A program made the translations under genes and the position numbers. The notes under the pieces were generated by a model. That model was not told the DNA's origin and did not search any database. It worked only from the letters and a program-made list of their open reading frames with translations. Shown piece after piece: positions 20,171-31,650 of a DNA stretch of 64,000 nt. The stretch is from NCBI GenBank assembly GCA_017311185.1, contig JAESUZ010004534.1, forward strand, positions 1,488,001 through 1,552,000, in the 5' to 3' direction. Source of the DNA: Proteles cristata cristata. Its lineage: Eukaryota; Chordata; Mammalia; Carnivora; Hyaenidae. Position 1 is the stretch's first letter. Every line of letters begins with the position of its first letter.

Positions 20171-21574
20171 CCGACCTGCAAATGAGACTTGCTTCTCACT
20201 TCAAGTTTTGGGGTTTGAGTGATTTATTTCCATGTCCAGCATGGTCCCGAGACCACCATCTCCTTCTCTCTCTTGCTCCTGCTCCCCAAACGCCTGCTCT
20301 GCTCCCCTTTTGCTCAGAATTAATGATGGTGGATAACTGCAATGACATCTGGGTGGCCTCCCACGGTGAGCTCCCCAGTCCAAACCAAATGGTGAGATCA
20401 AGCCCATTGGGGGTGTCATTTCCTCACCCCTCCAAAAGTAATTCACTTGTTTCTGCTTGTCAAATGCTTCTGTTTCCTCGCTAAGCCCATATTAGTCATT
20501 GGGATATGTCAGGATGTGAATGGATTTACTGTGTTCCAACAGCTGCTCGGCTCTAAGCACATGCCCCACACATGGCACAAACGAGCTGGGCGGGCGGTGG
20601 TGGGAGCAGACAACCAGGATCCCTGCAATTCTGGCCAGGCCCTGAGACCAGGGAGAGGATGCTGGGGGAGAAATGGCCGTTCTGCTATTCAGAAGCGATC
20701 TGCCCCCCGTCGGCCCCCAGCCTGGCACACTGATGAGACATTTTGTGTGTGGCGAGGAGACAGCCCTGTAAAAAATTTCCTCTGCGAGGTGTGGTTCTTC
20801 TTCACTCGGAACAGAGCCCATCTGTCCAACAGTGCCTGAAATAACACCGGGCGCCCAGCAAAGGAGTGTCCATTGTCACATGCACATTTGGACCGCAGGT
20901 AGTCTGCATGGGCCCCTGTAATTCAAGTCAAAACAGCCTCTTCGGTGACAGGGAGGCGGGGAGCGAAAGTGGTAGTTGTGATTCCAACAACCAGAAGGAT
21001 TGTTTTTCTAAGAATTTCTGCCAGTGGCCGTTGAGGACCCTTTGTGTACACCACCTACGGGAGATGTCGAAATTTAGGCAGCTATCAAATTCCAAATTAA
21101 ACACCTTAGGTGCTGCTGGTGTGCTGGAGAGGCAGCCTTGGTCATACGGATCTGTTGTTAGGAAAGACCAGAATTTTATTATATTCGATGCTTTTTAATG
21201 GAAACCCTCCTAATAAGCTTTCCCAAGATTATGAAGTAGATGCTGGGGTTTAAAGCTGACAGGCCAGTGGAGTTCAGAAAAGAGTCTGCTTTGAACCTCT
21301 GGCCTCAGAATTTTCTAGATTGGGCTATTATGATCCAGTCTCAGGTTTTTTGTGTTTGTTTTTGTTTTTTTCCTGCTGTTTTTACACACAGTGGGGCCTT
21401 TAGCTGACATCTGGCTTGCCGTGAGCACGGGTCATATTGTAGCAACCATTTCTCCTTTCCCTAAATAATAACTTTACTATCAGCAGGGAGAGAACCAAGA
21501 TGGGGTTACCCAAGACTAAGGCTTACAGAGGATTTCTGATGGGATGGCCTCATAGCTAAACACAGGCTGTCGAT
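20171..21574. other. Unique sequence, nothing recognised
   Basis: About 1.4 kb without a repeat I can name. Several frames of 80-130 codons overlap on both strands, none with a recognisable domain. It is GC-moderate and repeat-poor, so it would be worth a conservation check. Confidence 0.5.
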
Positions 21575-21790
21575 CCTGGTGCTGGCTTCATATCCTAAAC
21601 ACGTACCTCTCTGGCTTTGGAACATTGGGCAAATTACTTAGCATCCTTGAGCAGCTTCCGCACTACAAAATGAGGTTAATGGTAATAAGAAGAACTCCCT
21701 TGTTAGGTTGTGGTGTGAATTAAAATGAGATAATCAAATGCTTAGCACAGTACCCGGCTTGTATACACATTTAACACATTACTTGAGTAG
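21575..21790 (-). mobile_element. MIR
   Basis: In reverse: CTTTGGAACATTGGGCAAAT, CACTACAAAATGAGGTTAAT, TGAATTAAAATGAGATAATC and GCTTAGCACAGTACCCGGC. Confidence 0.88.
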
Positions 21791-22144
21791 TATCTAAAGA
21801 TGAAGACTGGAAATGGTCTTTGAATGTTTCTCTTTGTCCATTTATCCCTCTTGGGGGAGTAAGGTTTACTTCTGGGGTTTGGGGTGCTGGTGTTTGAGCA
21901 CAAGCATGGGCCCCAGACAGGCAAAGGCTGAGCCATTGTGAGGTCAGTGAGTAATGGACACTGGCTCGGGAGCCAGGGATGCAGACCTGAGGCTTGTAAT
22001 TGCTGTTAGGGAGGGACGGGGTCCAGGTGAAGCAGGCCACAGGGCAAGTGCAGGCAGGATGGGGGATGGGGGTTAGGGTCCTGGATGAGTTCTCTGTGAT
22101 GTGCATGGATGGATAAGGTTGTGTTTTAGAGATGGCAGGAATGG

Positions 22145-22205
22145 GAGTGATTTTTTTGTTTAATTTCGTGGTGGTAAAATATATGTGGCATACAATTTTC
22201 CATTG
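22145..22205 (-). mobile_element. L1 3' end (left piece, interrupted by four SINEs)
   Basis: GTGGTGGTAAAATATATGTG and GGCATACAATTTTCCATTG are the end of a reverse L1M 3'-UTR. The same L1 resumes at about 23130. Confidence 0.8.
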
Positions 22206-22419
22206 TAAAATTATTTTTTTTATTTGAGAGAGAGAGAGAGAGAGAGACCATATGTGTGTAGGGGAGAGGGGCAGAGGGATAGAGAGAGAGAGAATCCTAA
22301 GCAGGTTCCATACTCAGTGCAGAGCCGGATGCAGGGCTCAATTCCATGACTTTGGGATCATCACCTGAGCCAAAATCAAGAGTCAGACACTTAGCCAACT
22401 GAGCCACCTAGGCACCCCC
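22206..22419 (-). mobile_element. CAN-SINE (first of four), diverged
   Basis: A reverse copy from TTTTTTTTATTTGAGAGAGA to GAGCCACCTAGGCACCCC. TTTTCCATTG before and TTTTCCATTTG after it are the likely TSD. Confidence 0.94.
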
Positions 22420-22439
22420 ATTTTTCCATTTGAAAGATT

Positions 22440-22682
22440 TTTTTAAAAGAAAAATTTAAAAAAAAATGTTTTTTTAAAAAATTTATTTCTGAAAGAGAGA
22501 AAGAAACAGCGTGAGCAGGGGTGGGTCAGAGAGAGAGAGGGAGATATAGAATGTGAAGCAGGCTCCAGGCTCTGAGCTAGCTGTCAGCACAGAGCCTGAC
22601 GTGGGGCTTGAACCCACGAACCGTGAGATCATGACCTGAGCTGAAGTCAGATGCTTAACTGACTGAGCCACCCAGGCGCCCC
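22440..22682 (-). mobile_element. CAN-SINE (second of four)
   Basis: A reverse full copy with an A/T-rich tail (22440-22490) and GCCACCCAGGCGCCCC head. Confidence 0.95.
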
Positions 22683-22905
22683 TAAAAATTTTTATTTTTT
22701 TAATGTTTTTTATTTATTTCTAGGAGAGAGAGACAGCGTGAGCAGGGGAGGGTCAGAGAGAGAGGGAGTCACAGACTGAAACAGGCTCCAGGCTCTGAGC
22801 TGGCAGTCAGCACAGAGCCCGACGCGGGGCTCGAACCCACGAACCGCGAGATCATGACCTAAGCGAAAGTCGGACGCTTAACCAACTAAGCCACCCAGGC
22901 GCCCC
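22683..22905 (-). mobile_element. CAN-SINE (third of four), young subfamily
   Basis: A reverse copy with TATTTCTAGGAGAGAGAGAC, GACGCGGGGCTCGAACCC and AAGCGAAAGTCGGACGC. It inserted into T-rich DNA at the boundary of its neighbours, so the TSD is hard to define. Confidence 0.97.
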
Positions 22906-23115
22906 AAATTTTTTTTTATATTTATTTATTTTTGAGAGAGAGACAGAGTGTGAGCAGGGGAGGGGCAGAGAGAGAGGGAGACACAGAATCTGAAGCAGGC
23001 TCCAGGTTCTGAGCCATCAGCACAGAGCCTGACACGGGGCTTGAACCCACAGACAGTGAGATCATGACCAGAGCTGTAGTCAGATACCTAACCAACTGAG
23101 CCCCCATGTTCCCCC
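22906..23115 (-). mobile_element. CAN-SINE (fourth of four)
   Basis: A reverse copy with tail TATATTTATTTATTTTTGAG and a mutated head GAGCCCCCATGTTCCCCC. Confidence 0.95.
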
Positions 23116-23835
23116 TTTTTAAAGATTTTTAAGAATAGGGCTCAGGTGCATTAAGAGCATTTACACTGGAAAAAGGAAAAAGAACATTCCCATTGTTGTG
23201 TGGCCTTCCCACCATCCATCTCCAGAACTTTTTCATCTTCTTCACCCAAATGAAACTCTACATTCATTAAACAGTAATACCTCATTTCCCCCAACCCCTG
23301 GCAACCCGTTCCGCATTCCGCGGCTATGCCTTTGACTCCTCGGTGTACCACGTATGAGAGGAATCCTATAGTATTTGTCCTTTTGTGACTGGCTTGTTTC
23401 ACTGAACATAATGTCCTCAAGGTTCATCAGTGCTGAAGCAGGTGTCAGAAATGTCCTTCATCTTTAACACTGAATAATATCCCATTGTATGGATGGACTG
23501 CGTTATGTTTATCCATTCATCAGTCAGTGGACGTGGGGGTTGTTTTCACCTTTCAGTGACTGTGAGCAACGAAGGCCACTCGGGATGTGGGTGTACAAAT
23601 ATCTATTAGAATCCCTGCTTTCAGTTCGTTGAGGTGCATCCCCACAAGGGAAAGTGCTGGATCCTATGGTAATTCTGTACTTAATTTCTTAAGGAACTGG
23701 CTTCCCCACCAGCACAGGTGGACCATTTTACCTTCCCACCATCAGTGTGCAAGGGTTCCTATTTCTCTACACCTCACCGACACTTTTCTGTTCTCATGTG
23801 TTTATATATCTTAATGGCGGGGAAGTGCTCTCTCA
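23116..23835 (-). mobile_element. L1 3' region (ancient L1M), continuation
   Basis: A long reverse L1M match: CACCATCCATCTCCAGAAC, GTATTTGTCCTTTTGTGACT, AATGTCCTCAAGGTTCATCA, GTGTACAAATATCTATTAG and CCACCATCAGTGTGCAAGGG. With 22145-22205 it forms one L1 copy carrying a SINE cluster. The frames in it are L1 3' remnants without coding value. Confidence 0.92.
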
Positions 23836-23854
23836 CTGAGGAGGGCTGATTTTA

Positions 23855-24050
23855 TTTATTGTTTATTTAATTTATTTTGAGAGAGAGACAGAGAGAGTGA
23901 GTGAGGTGGTGGGGCAGAGAGAGAGAATCCTAAGCAGGCTGTCAGGGCAGAGCCCTAAGTGGGGCTCGGCTCAAACTCATGAACCAGGAGATTGTGACCT
24001 GAACTGAAATCAAGTGTCGGATACTTCACCGACTGAGCCACCCATGGGCC
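23855..24050 (-). mobile_element. CAN-SINE, older copy
   Basis: A reverse copy (TTATTGTTTATTTAATTTAT tail; GAGCCACCCATGGGCC head). A 19-bp TSD with one mismatch, CTGAGGAGGRCTGATTTTA, lies at 23836-23854 and 24051-24069. Confidence 0.96.
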
Positions 24051-24069
24051 CTGAGGAGGACTGATTTTA

Positions 24070-24839
24070 AAGGTGTCATTAAGAGTCCGTCTCTGCACAA
24101 AAAGCACGATCAGCGTGATGTGTGGCCTGTGCTGAATGGCCAGTAGCTGCCCCTCCTTTAAGGAAGTAGCGATTTGAGTGTGCAGGACCAGGTGCTTTCA
24201 GCTCCCTAGATTCTAAGCTCTCTCTAGCGCCGTTTGGAGACAGGTGGCAACCTCAGCGGTGGGATTTCACGGGCACCGCAATGTCCACCTGGCCCCAGGG
24301 GTGGTCTTTACCAGGTTGGCGTGGTGCCTGACATCCCCAACAGGTAAGGGAACTTACCTGTTAATAGCACGGTGTGCACAGTGGCTGGCTGTCGCCTGGC
24401 AGAGTCCAGGGAGGTGGCACCTGGGTTTGGGAATGGCCGGAAGAGCTGAAGCTGGCAGCAGAAGGCAGGCAGCCTGGAATGGAAAGAAGCCCAGGGGTGG
24501 GGGGTTGTTAGGGGCCAGCACTTCCGGTCTTGGGTTAGTCGCTACAACATGGGGAATTGTCTCTGCTGGCGTCAGAATTCTTGTGTGGGTTCATCACAGT
24601 CGCACGATTCCCACTCACTCCATGACCTCTTCAGAGTCTCTGTCTCCCATTCACCTTCGCTCTGTCCTGTCCTGATGCACCTGTGCACGCGTCTTTACTT
24701 CCTAGCTTCCTTCCACTTCTTTGGGAATTAGTACCTGTATTTCTCACCATCTGGGGCTTTCCTAGAAAACTGAAAAGGCTTGATTCATACTTGTTCTAGA
24801 TGGCAGGTAGCTCCAGGCTAAATGTGCTAAGTGGGATTT
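24070..24839. other. Unique sequence, nothing recognised
   Basis: No named repeat or supportable exon. The 143-codon frame at 24244-24675 has no domain I know. Confidence 0.5.
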
Positions 24840-24850
24840 AGAGAATACAG

Positions 24851-25079
24851 TGAGCGGGGTGCCTGGGTGGTTCTGTTGGTTAAGCATCTGACTTGGGCTC
24901 AGGTCATGATCTCACAGTCCATGGGTTTGAGTCCTGCGTCGGGCTCTGTGCTGGCAGCTCAGAGCCTGGAGCCTGGTTCTGATTCTGTGTCTCCCTCTCT
25001 CTCTGCCCCTCCTCTGCTCACTCTCTGTCTCTCAAAATAAAATAAAGATATAAAAAAATTTTTTTTTAAAAAGATAGAG
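24851..25079 (+). mobile_element. CAN-SINE
   Basis: A forward copy with head GGGTGCCTGGGTGGTTCTGT and A-rich tail. The TSD AGAGAATACAG is at 24840-24850 and 25080-25090; five bases separate the left TSD from the canonical head. Confidence 0.96.
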
Positions 25080-25090
25080 AGAGAATACAG

Positions 25091-25465
25091 CAAGGATTCC
25101 AGAAAGCCCAAGTATCTGCTCTCTCCACATTTATGAGCACATTCTCAGTCATGGGGGCTGTGGCCATTGATGGGGTCCAGATGGTGGAGGTACTTGCTCT
25201 CACTCTTGAGGAGTCAGCTATGCCTCCAGGGACATGAACGTAAAAGCCAATGGATATGGACAGATTCAGTGTGATGGCTGCTCTGATGAAGGTCGTACAG
25301 GCTCCAGTGGTTGCGTGAGGGGGGAATTTGGGGTGTGTAGGTCAAGGAGGCTTCAAAGAGGAAGTGACACAACTCACTCAGTGCTGGTACAGCATGACAC
25401 AGCTGGAGGTTGGGAGCTGCCAACGTCCAGCACCCCCTGTGCTATTCCATACATGGAAAGGTTTC
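25091..25465. other. Unique sequence, nothing recognised
   Basis: No gene or named repeat is seen. Confidence 0.5.
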
Positions 25466-25481
25466 TCCATTTACTTTTCTT

Positions 25482-25714
25482 TTCTTTTTTTTTTTAATTT
25501 TTTTTAATGTTTTATTTATTTCTAGGAGAGAGAGAGAGACAGCGTGAGCAGGGTAGGGTCGGAGAGTGAGGGAGACACAGACTCTGAAACAGGCTCCAGG
25601 CTCTGAGCTGGCAGTCAGCACAGAGTCCGACGCGGGGCTCGAACCCACGAACCGTGAGATCATGACCTGAGCGAAAGTCGGACGCTTAACCGACTAAGCC
25701 ACCCGGGCGCCCCG
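25482..25714 (-). mobile_element. CAN-SINE, young subfamily
   Basis: A reverse copy with CTAGGAGAGAGAGAGACAGC, GACGCGGGGCTCGAACCC and GCGAAAGTCGGACGC. The perfect 16-bp TSD TCCATTTACTTTTCTT is at 25466-25481 and 25715-25730. Confidence 0.98.
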
Positions 25715-25995
25715 TCCATTTACTTTTCTTACTGTGCATTTCTATTTTAAGAGAGAAGACTTATTAGAAAATGAAAGGTCATCAGCCAGGGTTACAGGCA
25801 GACCTTCATAACTGCTGGACCTCATGCTATACCTGTTATGTTACATGTTTCCCTATTGCTTCTTCCCTACGAGGCTGTTGGGGATTTGCAAACTGATGAT
25901 CTTGAGGCTTTCAAAACCCTGTGTTGAGAAACATATTAGCTTAGTATAAGAGGAAAGCATGCATTACTTTGAGATGGTCAAACAGAAGTATATGT

Positions 25996-26115
25996 GAGGG
26001 ACGCCTGGCGGGTTCGGGTGGTAGAGCTTGTGACTCTTGATTTCAGACTTGTGAGTTTGAGACCCATGCTGGGTATAGAGATTACTTAAAAAACAAAATC
26101 TTTAAAAAAAATAAG
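25996..26115 (+). mobile_element. Short CAN-SINE, diverged
   Basis: GGGACGCCTGGCGGGTTCGG, GTGACTCTTGATTTCAGAC, CTGGGTATAGAGATTACTTA, then an A-rich tail. 25731-25995 to the left is unique. Confidence 0.9.
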
Positions 26116-26656
26116 TAAATATGAAAGCAGCTTAGTTTTTAGATTGATCCAAAGGAAAATGGAAAACATCCTTTGAACTCTTGAATACATGAAACAATAC
26201 TAAAGGAGAGTTTCACTACCATTCAATCTTTAGTGACTAAGACGAAGAGAAAATGGAAACAAACATCACTGTGAATGAAGTTCAAGTGGTTTCTGTTGAC
26301 AAAATAAGTACTATTGTTAATCATCAGTATCACACAAATTTTGGGTTCCTTGAAATACCTTGAGCACAAACTTGAGGTCCTTGGGATATCGGAATATCCC
26401 TATCAAGTTAAATCAGCATAATCTACATTGTATATGGTTTGAGTAAGAGGTTGAATTTGGGATGTGCCTAATGTTTCATTTATTTATAATCACCCCACAA
26501 ATGCCTGCAGTATGTCCCACTCCCAGCTATATTCATCTCTCCCTTCGAAAGCTGGAGCACACTTCAGCTTAGTGAATAATAAGCAGTAAACCCTGTTATA
26601 ATGGCCGCAGACAGGAGTACAGCATTTCATTTTCTGTCAACTCAGCAAACATTTTT
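26116..26656. other. Unique AT-rich sequence, nothing recognised
   Basis: No gene or named repeat is seen. Confidence 0.5.
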
Positions 26657-26668
26657 AAAACAAGATTT

Positions 26669-26854
26669 GGGGGCACCTGGGTGGCTCAGCTGGTCAAGCG
26701 TCTGACTCTTGATTTCAGCTCAAGTCATGACCTCGCCATTGGTGAGTTTGAGCCCCACATCGGGCTTCGTGATGTCAGTACAGAACCTGCTTAGGATTCT
26801 CTCATTCTCTCTCTCTCTCTGCCCCTCCCCTACTTGCTCTCTCTCAAAATAAAT
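26669..26854 (+). mobile_element. CAN-SINE
   Basis: A forward copy (GGGGCACCTGGGTGGCTCAG). The perfect 12-bp TSD AAAACAAGATTT is at 26657-26668 and 26855-26866. Confidence 0.97.
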
Positions 26855-26866
26855 AAAACAAGATTT

Positions 26867-27831
26867 AATACTTTTTGCAACTTGCAAATCTACACAAATT
26901 TGATCTTAAAAGAACTAGTGTTTTCTACATTTTTTATTTTGGGGATCCTATCACATAGTTTTTGTTAACTCCAGGTGTTGGCTTAAAAAAGTAGGTTCTA
27001 AAATGACTGCTAGTGATTTCCGGGCATTTTTTCAAATACATCCCATTTCTAAAATACACACAGAAGTGGTACGTTGACTTTCTTAAAGGATTTGCCAGAG
27101 ATTATACCCTTCAAGTAAAGTGATCCTGAATTCAGCCTGGTTGTCAGTTTCATTAAGAAGGAAGTAGCTCATCTCATACAAATATTCTTCAACAATGCCC
27201 TGTGATCCTGACAGTCATGCTTTCTAGGAGCACCCAGATAGGGGACCTTTCAAACTATAGCTGGAAATAGTCTAAGAGGAATTAATTTGTTATTTTAGAG
27301 TTAGTGGTGGTAGGTTTTTAGAAAAGACTTGTTTGTGTGTGCATCTGTGTTTTTTCTTGGATAGCAAAGTGAAATCTGCAGACCTGGGGGCTTTTTGACA
27401 GTAACAGGTGTAGCAGACTCTCAGTGCCACTCTGAGAGGAGACAATACCCATATTCTTGACCCCACATTCCTTATTTTATGCCACATAACCTCCTAATTG
27501 GTAGCACTGTAGTTATATATTTAAGAAACGTGGACTTCTTGTTCCTTATGGTTTAGCAGCAATTTCCTTCCCCCAGAAGTAAGGTATTTTTGAAATGCTC
27601 TATTGACGAGAAAGTTATGGGTCAGGGATATGCCCAGGATCCGGTGGTTCAGGTAAGAATGAAGAAAGAAAATTTTATTTATTTTTTTTAAGAAAAATTT
27701 AAAGATATCAGGAACTGTGGGTGATGTCTTAGGCTGTCAGCTTAGAGAACTGGTAACATGTAGAAAGATAGTTTTATTCTCTAACAGAAATATGGTGTGG
27801 GCTAGAAGAATATTTAAGAATTAGGCGAACA
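26867..27831. other. Unique AT-rich sequence, nothing recognised
   Basis: Almost 1 kb without a repeat I can name and without an exon I can support. Confidence 0.5.
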
Positions 27832-27998
27832 AGGGGCCTCTGGGTGGCTCAGTCGATTAAGCATTGTACTCTGGCTCAGGTCATGAACTTGCTTTCATGA
27901 GTTCGAGCCCTGAGTTGGGCTCTGAGCTGACAGCTCAGAGCCTGGAGCTTGCTTCAGATTCTGTGTCTCCCTTTCTCTCTGCCCTTCCCCTGCTTGTA

Positions 27999-28038
<40 letters not shown>

Positions 28039-28068
28039 AATAAAGTTTTAACAATAGTAAAAAAAAAA
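27832..28068 (+). mobile_element. CAN-SINE with long (CT)n
   Basis: A forward copy: GGGGCCTCTGGGTGGCTCAG, GAGTTCGAGCCCTGAGTTGG, then a pure (CT)n run of about 34 bases (28001-28035) and an A-rich tail. Confidence 0.95.
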
Positions 28069-28175
28069 GAGACTTACGTGATCAAGACTTTGAAATGGAA
28101 CAGACAATTGTCAACATTTTGTTGCAGTCATTCATATAAAAGTTTGAGTCATATGTTAATTCTAAGTGGATGGCA

Positions 28176-28284
28176 TATGGGGGTGCCTGGCTGGCTCAGT
28201 CAAGGGAGCATGCAACTTTTGATCTTGGAGTCGTGGGTTTGAGTCCCATGTTGGGTGTAGAGATTATTAAAAATAAATAAATGA
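28176..28284 (+). mobile_element. Short CAN-SINE
   Basis: GGGGTGCCTGGCTGGCTCAG, TTGATCTTGGAGTCGTGGG, TTGGGTGTAGAGATTATTAA. The TSD CTAAGTGGATGG is at 28162-28173 and 28286-28297. Confidence 0.94.
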
Positions 28285-28297
28285 ACTAAGTGGATGG

Positions 28298-28990
28298 AAT
28301 ACTTCTTAGTTTACCAATATTATGAAGTTGTTGCTAGGAAAGTGATGTGATCTGAGCATTAGGTAATGAGATTGATCCCAGATGACCCATCTGGTCATGG
28401 GCTATAAGGACTTTTGTGTGTTTTGGGGTTGCGGCAGGGGAGGGCTTTGAAGGCAACTGTTTTTAGGGTGCTCTGTGTTAGCCAGGAGTCAAGAGAATTT
28501 GCCTGCCCTGTTTGTTATGTCTGAGTTTGAATTTGGTTCTCCATGGATTCTGTGTAAGATTTTAATGTAAGAAAGAATGTTTGCATGAAAGCGCTTTTGA
28601 GGGGTATTTGAAATGAAGCTGGCAACCATTTATCTGGCATAGAGATTCTTCTAGACACTTTTGGACAAGAGAGGGCTACCATAGGAAAGGGGCAGATGCA
28701 GGGAATCAGCAAAGGGAATCTCCCAGGAAATGGGGATGTGAGCTGGTCTCATTTACTACCATGTGGCCAGGAAGGCAGATTCCCAGATGTGGGAGCATTT
28801 CTGGAAGGGGCATTTCTGGAAGGGGCATTTCTGGAAGGGGCAATTACACCACCATTTTCTTTCCAGTCAAAGTCCGTGACGTGCAGGTTGTACCACAGAT
28901 GGCCAAACCAATGCCACACTTCTTTCTGGAATAGTAAGGCCATGGAGATGAGCAAAGAGATACAGAGAGAAAAGATGGAGGATGGGATAA
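28298..28990. other. Unique sequence apart from a 15-bp minisatellite
   Basis: No gene or named repeat; the tandem repeat at 28796 is listed separately. Confidence 0.5.
28796..28840. repeat. 15-bp minisatellite, three perfect copies
   Basis: CATTTCTGGAAGGGG occurs three times head to tail with no mismatch. In the frame that crosses it the unit encodes a repeated pentapeptide, but that frame is not otherwise supported. Confidence 0.97.
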
Positions 28991-29004
28991 AAGTGAAGAA
29001 TTTA

Positions 29005-29129
29005 GGGGCACCTGGATGGCTCAGTCAGTGGAGCGTGCGACTCTTGATCTTGGGGTCATGAATTCAAGTTCCACATTGGCGTGGAGCTTACTTAAAAAAA
29101 AAAAAAAAAAAGGAAAGAAAGCAAAAAAT
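29005..29129 (+). mobile_element. Short CAN-SINE
   Basis: GGGGCACCTGGATGGCTCAG, GACTCTTGATCTTGGGGTC, GCGTGGAGCTTACTTAAAA, followed by a long A-rich tail. The TSD TGAAGARTTTA is at 28994-29004 and 29130-29140. Confidence 0.93.
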
Positions 29130-29321
29130 TGAAGAGTTTATGCAGGGCTTTCCAACTGGGTGGCTCTTGGCAGGAGGTGACCAGCTTAGACGTTCCAGCC
29201 ATTCCTGGCCCAGTCCAGCCACCCGAGAGTGAGGAGATCAGAGATCAGAAACCCAGGCACACCCTATCCTTGCATGTTGATTGGGAAAACCCTAATCTAG
29301 TGAACATCATGAATGTACAGA

Positions 29322-29493
29322 GTGACAAGACGGAGGTCATGGAGTCCTTTGAGAATCTGATTCAAGTTGTTTCCTCTCCCCAGAAATACCACAATTGTAC
29401 ATACACACAGAATTTTGCCCATAATTTCCAGAGACTCATAAAATCCCTCAAGTCCATTTTGGGACCTCAGGACGAGAACTCTTGCTTTAGATA
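29322..29493 (+). mobile_element. Non-autonomous DNA transposon (MER type)
   Basis: TCCTTTGAGAATCTGATTCA, CCTCTCCCCAGAAATACCAC, CATACACACAGAATTTTGCC and CAGGACGAGAACTCTTGC match a common mammalian MER element with GAGAACTC-like ends. The 121-codon frame starting at 29129 is largely this repeat. Confidence 0.65.
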
Positions 29494-31327
29494 ATTAATC
29501 AGAGAAAGAATATTGCTGAAGAAATGAAGACAAAGGATAAATTCAGCAACTTGGACCAAAAATCCACCTAAAGAACGACAGAATCATAGACTCTTGGGGT
29601 TTTCAAGGGCCCTTTCTATAAAACTCTGGCTCTGGAAATGGTTCAAAGGCTGGAGACACCAAGCAGAAAAGATCCAAGTAATTAGATCCAAACAACCGAG
29701 TGCACTACAGTGGCTAAACAGATTGCTGAGCTCCACGTTGTCTACTTTTTAAAGGCATTGATGTTAACTTTGTCAGGATGACTATTTGGCAAATGGTCAG
29801 TTCAGTGGTACAGGTTAGTTTCTGAATCTCTTCCTTCCCAACATTTTTTGAAGGGAAACTTCCCTAATTTCCTCGATATATGTGGTGGAACTGGGAGGGT
29901 ATGGTGAAGCCCTTTCATGGACATCCAAGCTTGACGGAGGCTGCTTGGGCCCTCATTGGCCCTAGGGCTCTACTGCTTGGTTCATAATCAGTTGTTCTGA
30001 TGGACTCAGCCTTCCTTACCCAAATAAGCCCATATGCACTCTCAAAGCATCTAGAGTGGGAAGATGATGGGGACTCAAAACAAGACATCTGGGGCTAAAT
30101 GCCTTACTAATTATTTCTGAAACAAAAAAGCCAGATCCTGAAAGACTAAATGATGAGTAAGGGATGGAGCGGCAGTGTTACCTTGAATAATGTATGACTT
30201 TTGCCAGTTTACTCTCAGGTCTCACATCACTTGAAAGTTGTCTCTTTGCAAAATACAGCCTGGAGGGAAATTTTGCCAGTGTCGTGCTCTGGTGAGTTAA
30301 TATGCATTTAAACAGTTTTATAACAGATTATTTACCAACGGGAACAGAATGCCTTGGCACAAGATGCCTTTGAGAGAGCTGTCCTAGTGCGCTAATTCCA
30401 TATTTCAAAATAATTTCCACATACCTCCTACTTCCTGTAGGTGCTCTCAAACTCTTCCCTCTACCGGTAAAATGAAAAAGTGACAAGTAGTTGAGATTAC
30501 GTTGCCCTCTGGTGTCAGCCAACCCAAAAGAAAGAGCTAGAACCTGGGAAGGGGATAAGAGGTAGAAGGAAGTTAGAAAGAAGACACTTCATACCAGGAG
30601 AAAGATGGAGACTCAGAGAGGGACGGAAATAGGGAAGATGGGAGATGAGTATGGCGTGCCATACCCCTGGATCTTCTTCTCACTGGTGAATGATGGAATT
30701 TCAATCCCTCCTTGGCTGAGGAGGAGAAAGATAGCACTACAGTTGTCTAAAGAATCTGGTGTCTCTGTGATCTGTGATGGGGAAGAGTAGGTTCATGGAA
30801 GGATGCGAGTTGGCCTTTCTCTTGGGAACCAATGGGGAAGAGAACTGGGTGATGGCCAACCATCAGAATTGCAGATACCTATCTGAGGACCCAGCTCTTC
30901 TTTGAGATGGAGACCGACCCTAGATTTCCATTTCTTTTAGGGATTCCACTGGTAATCCCCAGGGCAGACAGGGGTTCACTGTCTAGCCCTTTAGTATATG
31001 TCTGGGCCTGATGGTCTTTTGCGGGGGAAGGGGAGTCATAGTACCACTGGCCCCTGGAGCTCCTCCTCATCCTAGCTCTTCCCCTCTTGCCATATTACCA
31101 AGCTCTGCCCACTCTTTGGCTGTGTTGCCCGAGCACATGAACACGATAGGGTTAGCTCATCCAGTCTATTTAAACTTCAATCATTTTTGGATGTGTCTGC
31201 CCTGTCACTGACTTTTGGTGCCCTGTATAGGGGCAGGCATTATGTCTTCTTGCTGCAAACTGGAAAGTGAGTGGAATATTATTAATGACTTTTTTTTTTT
31301 TTACAGAAATAAACAATTGATGACTTT
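29494..31327. other. Unique sequence, nothing recognised
   Basis: About 1.8 kb with no repeat I can name and no supportable exon. Confidence 0.5.
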
Positions 31328-31340
31328 AAAGAATCAATGG

Positions 31341-31450
31341 TGGGGGGGCGCTTGGCTGGCTCAGTTGGTGGAGCATGCGACTCTTGATCTCAGGGTTGTG
31401 TGTTTCAGTCCCACATTGGGTGTAGAGATTACTTAAAAATAAAATCTAAA
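31341..31450 (+). mobile_element. Short CAN-SINE
   Basis: GGGCGCTTGGCTGGCTCAGT, GACTCTTGATCTCAGGGTTG, TTGGGTGTAGAGATTACTTA. AAAGAATCAATGG at 31328-31340 and AAAGGATCAATGG at 31638-31650 are its TSD, so the microsatellite between is the expanded tail. Confidence 0.95.
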
Positions 31451-31568
31451 AAAAAAAAAGGAAAGAAAGAAAGGAAAGAAAGGAAAGAAAGGAAGGAAGG
31501 AAGGAAGAAAGAAGGAAGAAGGAAGGAAGGAAGGAAGGAAGGAAGGAAGGAAGGAAGGAAGGAAGGAA

Positions 31569-31641
<73 letters not shown>
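31451..31641. repeat. (GGAA)n/(GAAA)n microsatellite from a SINE tail
   Basis: Starting in the A tail, the tract passes from GGAAAGAAA steps to (GGAA)n (about 31489-31571) and then (GAAA)n (about 31570-31640). It encodes only Lys/Glu/Arg in one frame and Ser/Phe/Leu in the other, which are spurious. Confidence 0.98.
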
Positions 31642-31650
31642 GATCAATGG

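Noticed and set aside
29129..29494. 121-codon frame with a protein-like look
   Set aside because: Its second half is a MER-type DNA transposon and its start lies next to a SINE tail.
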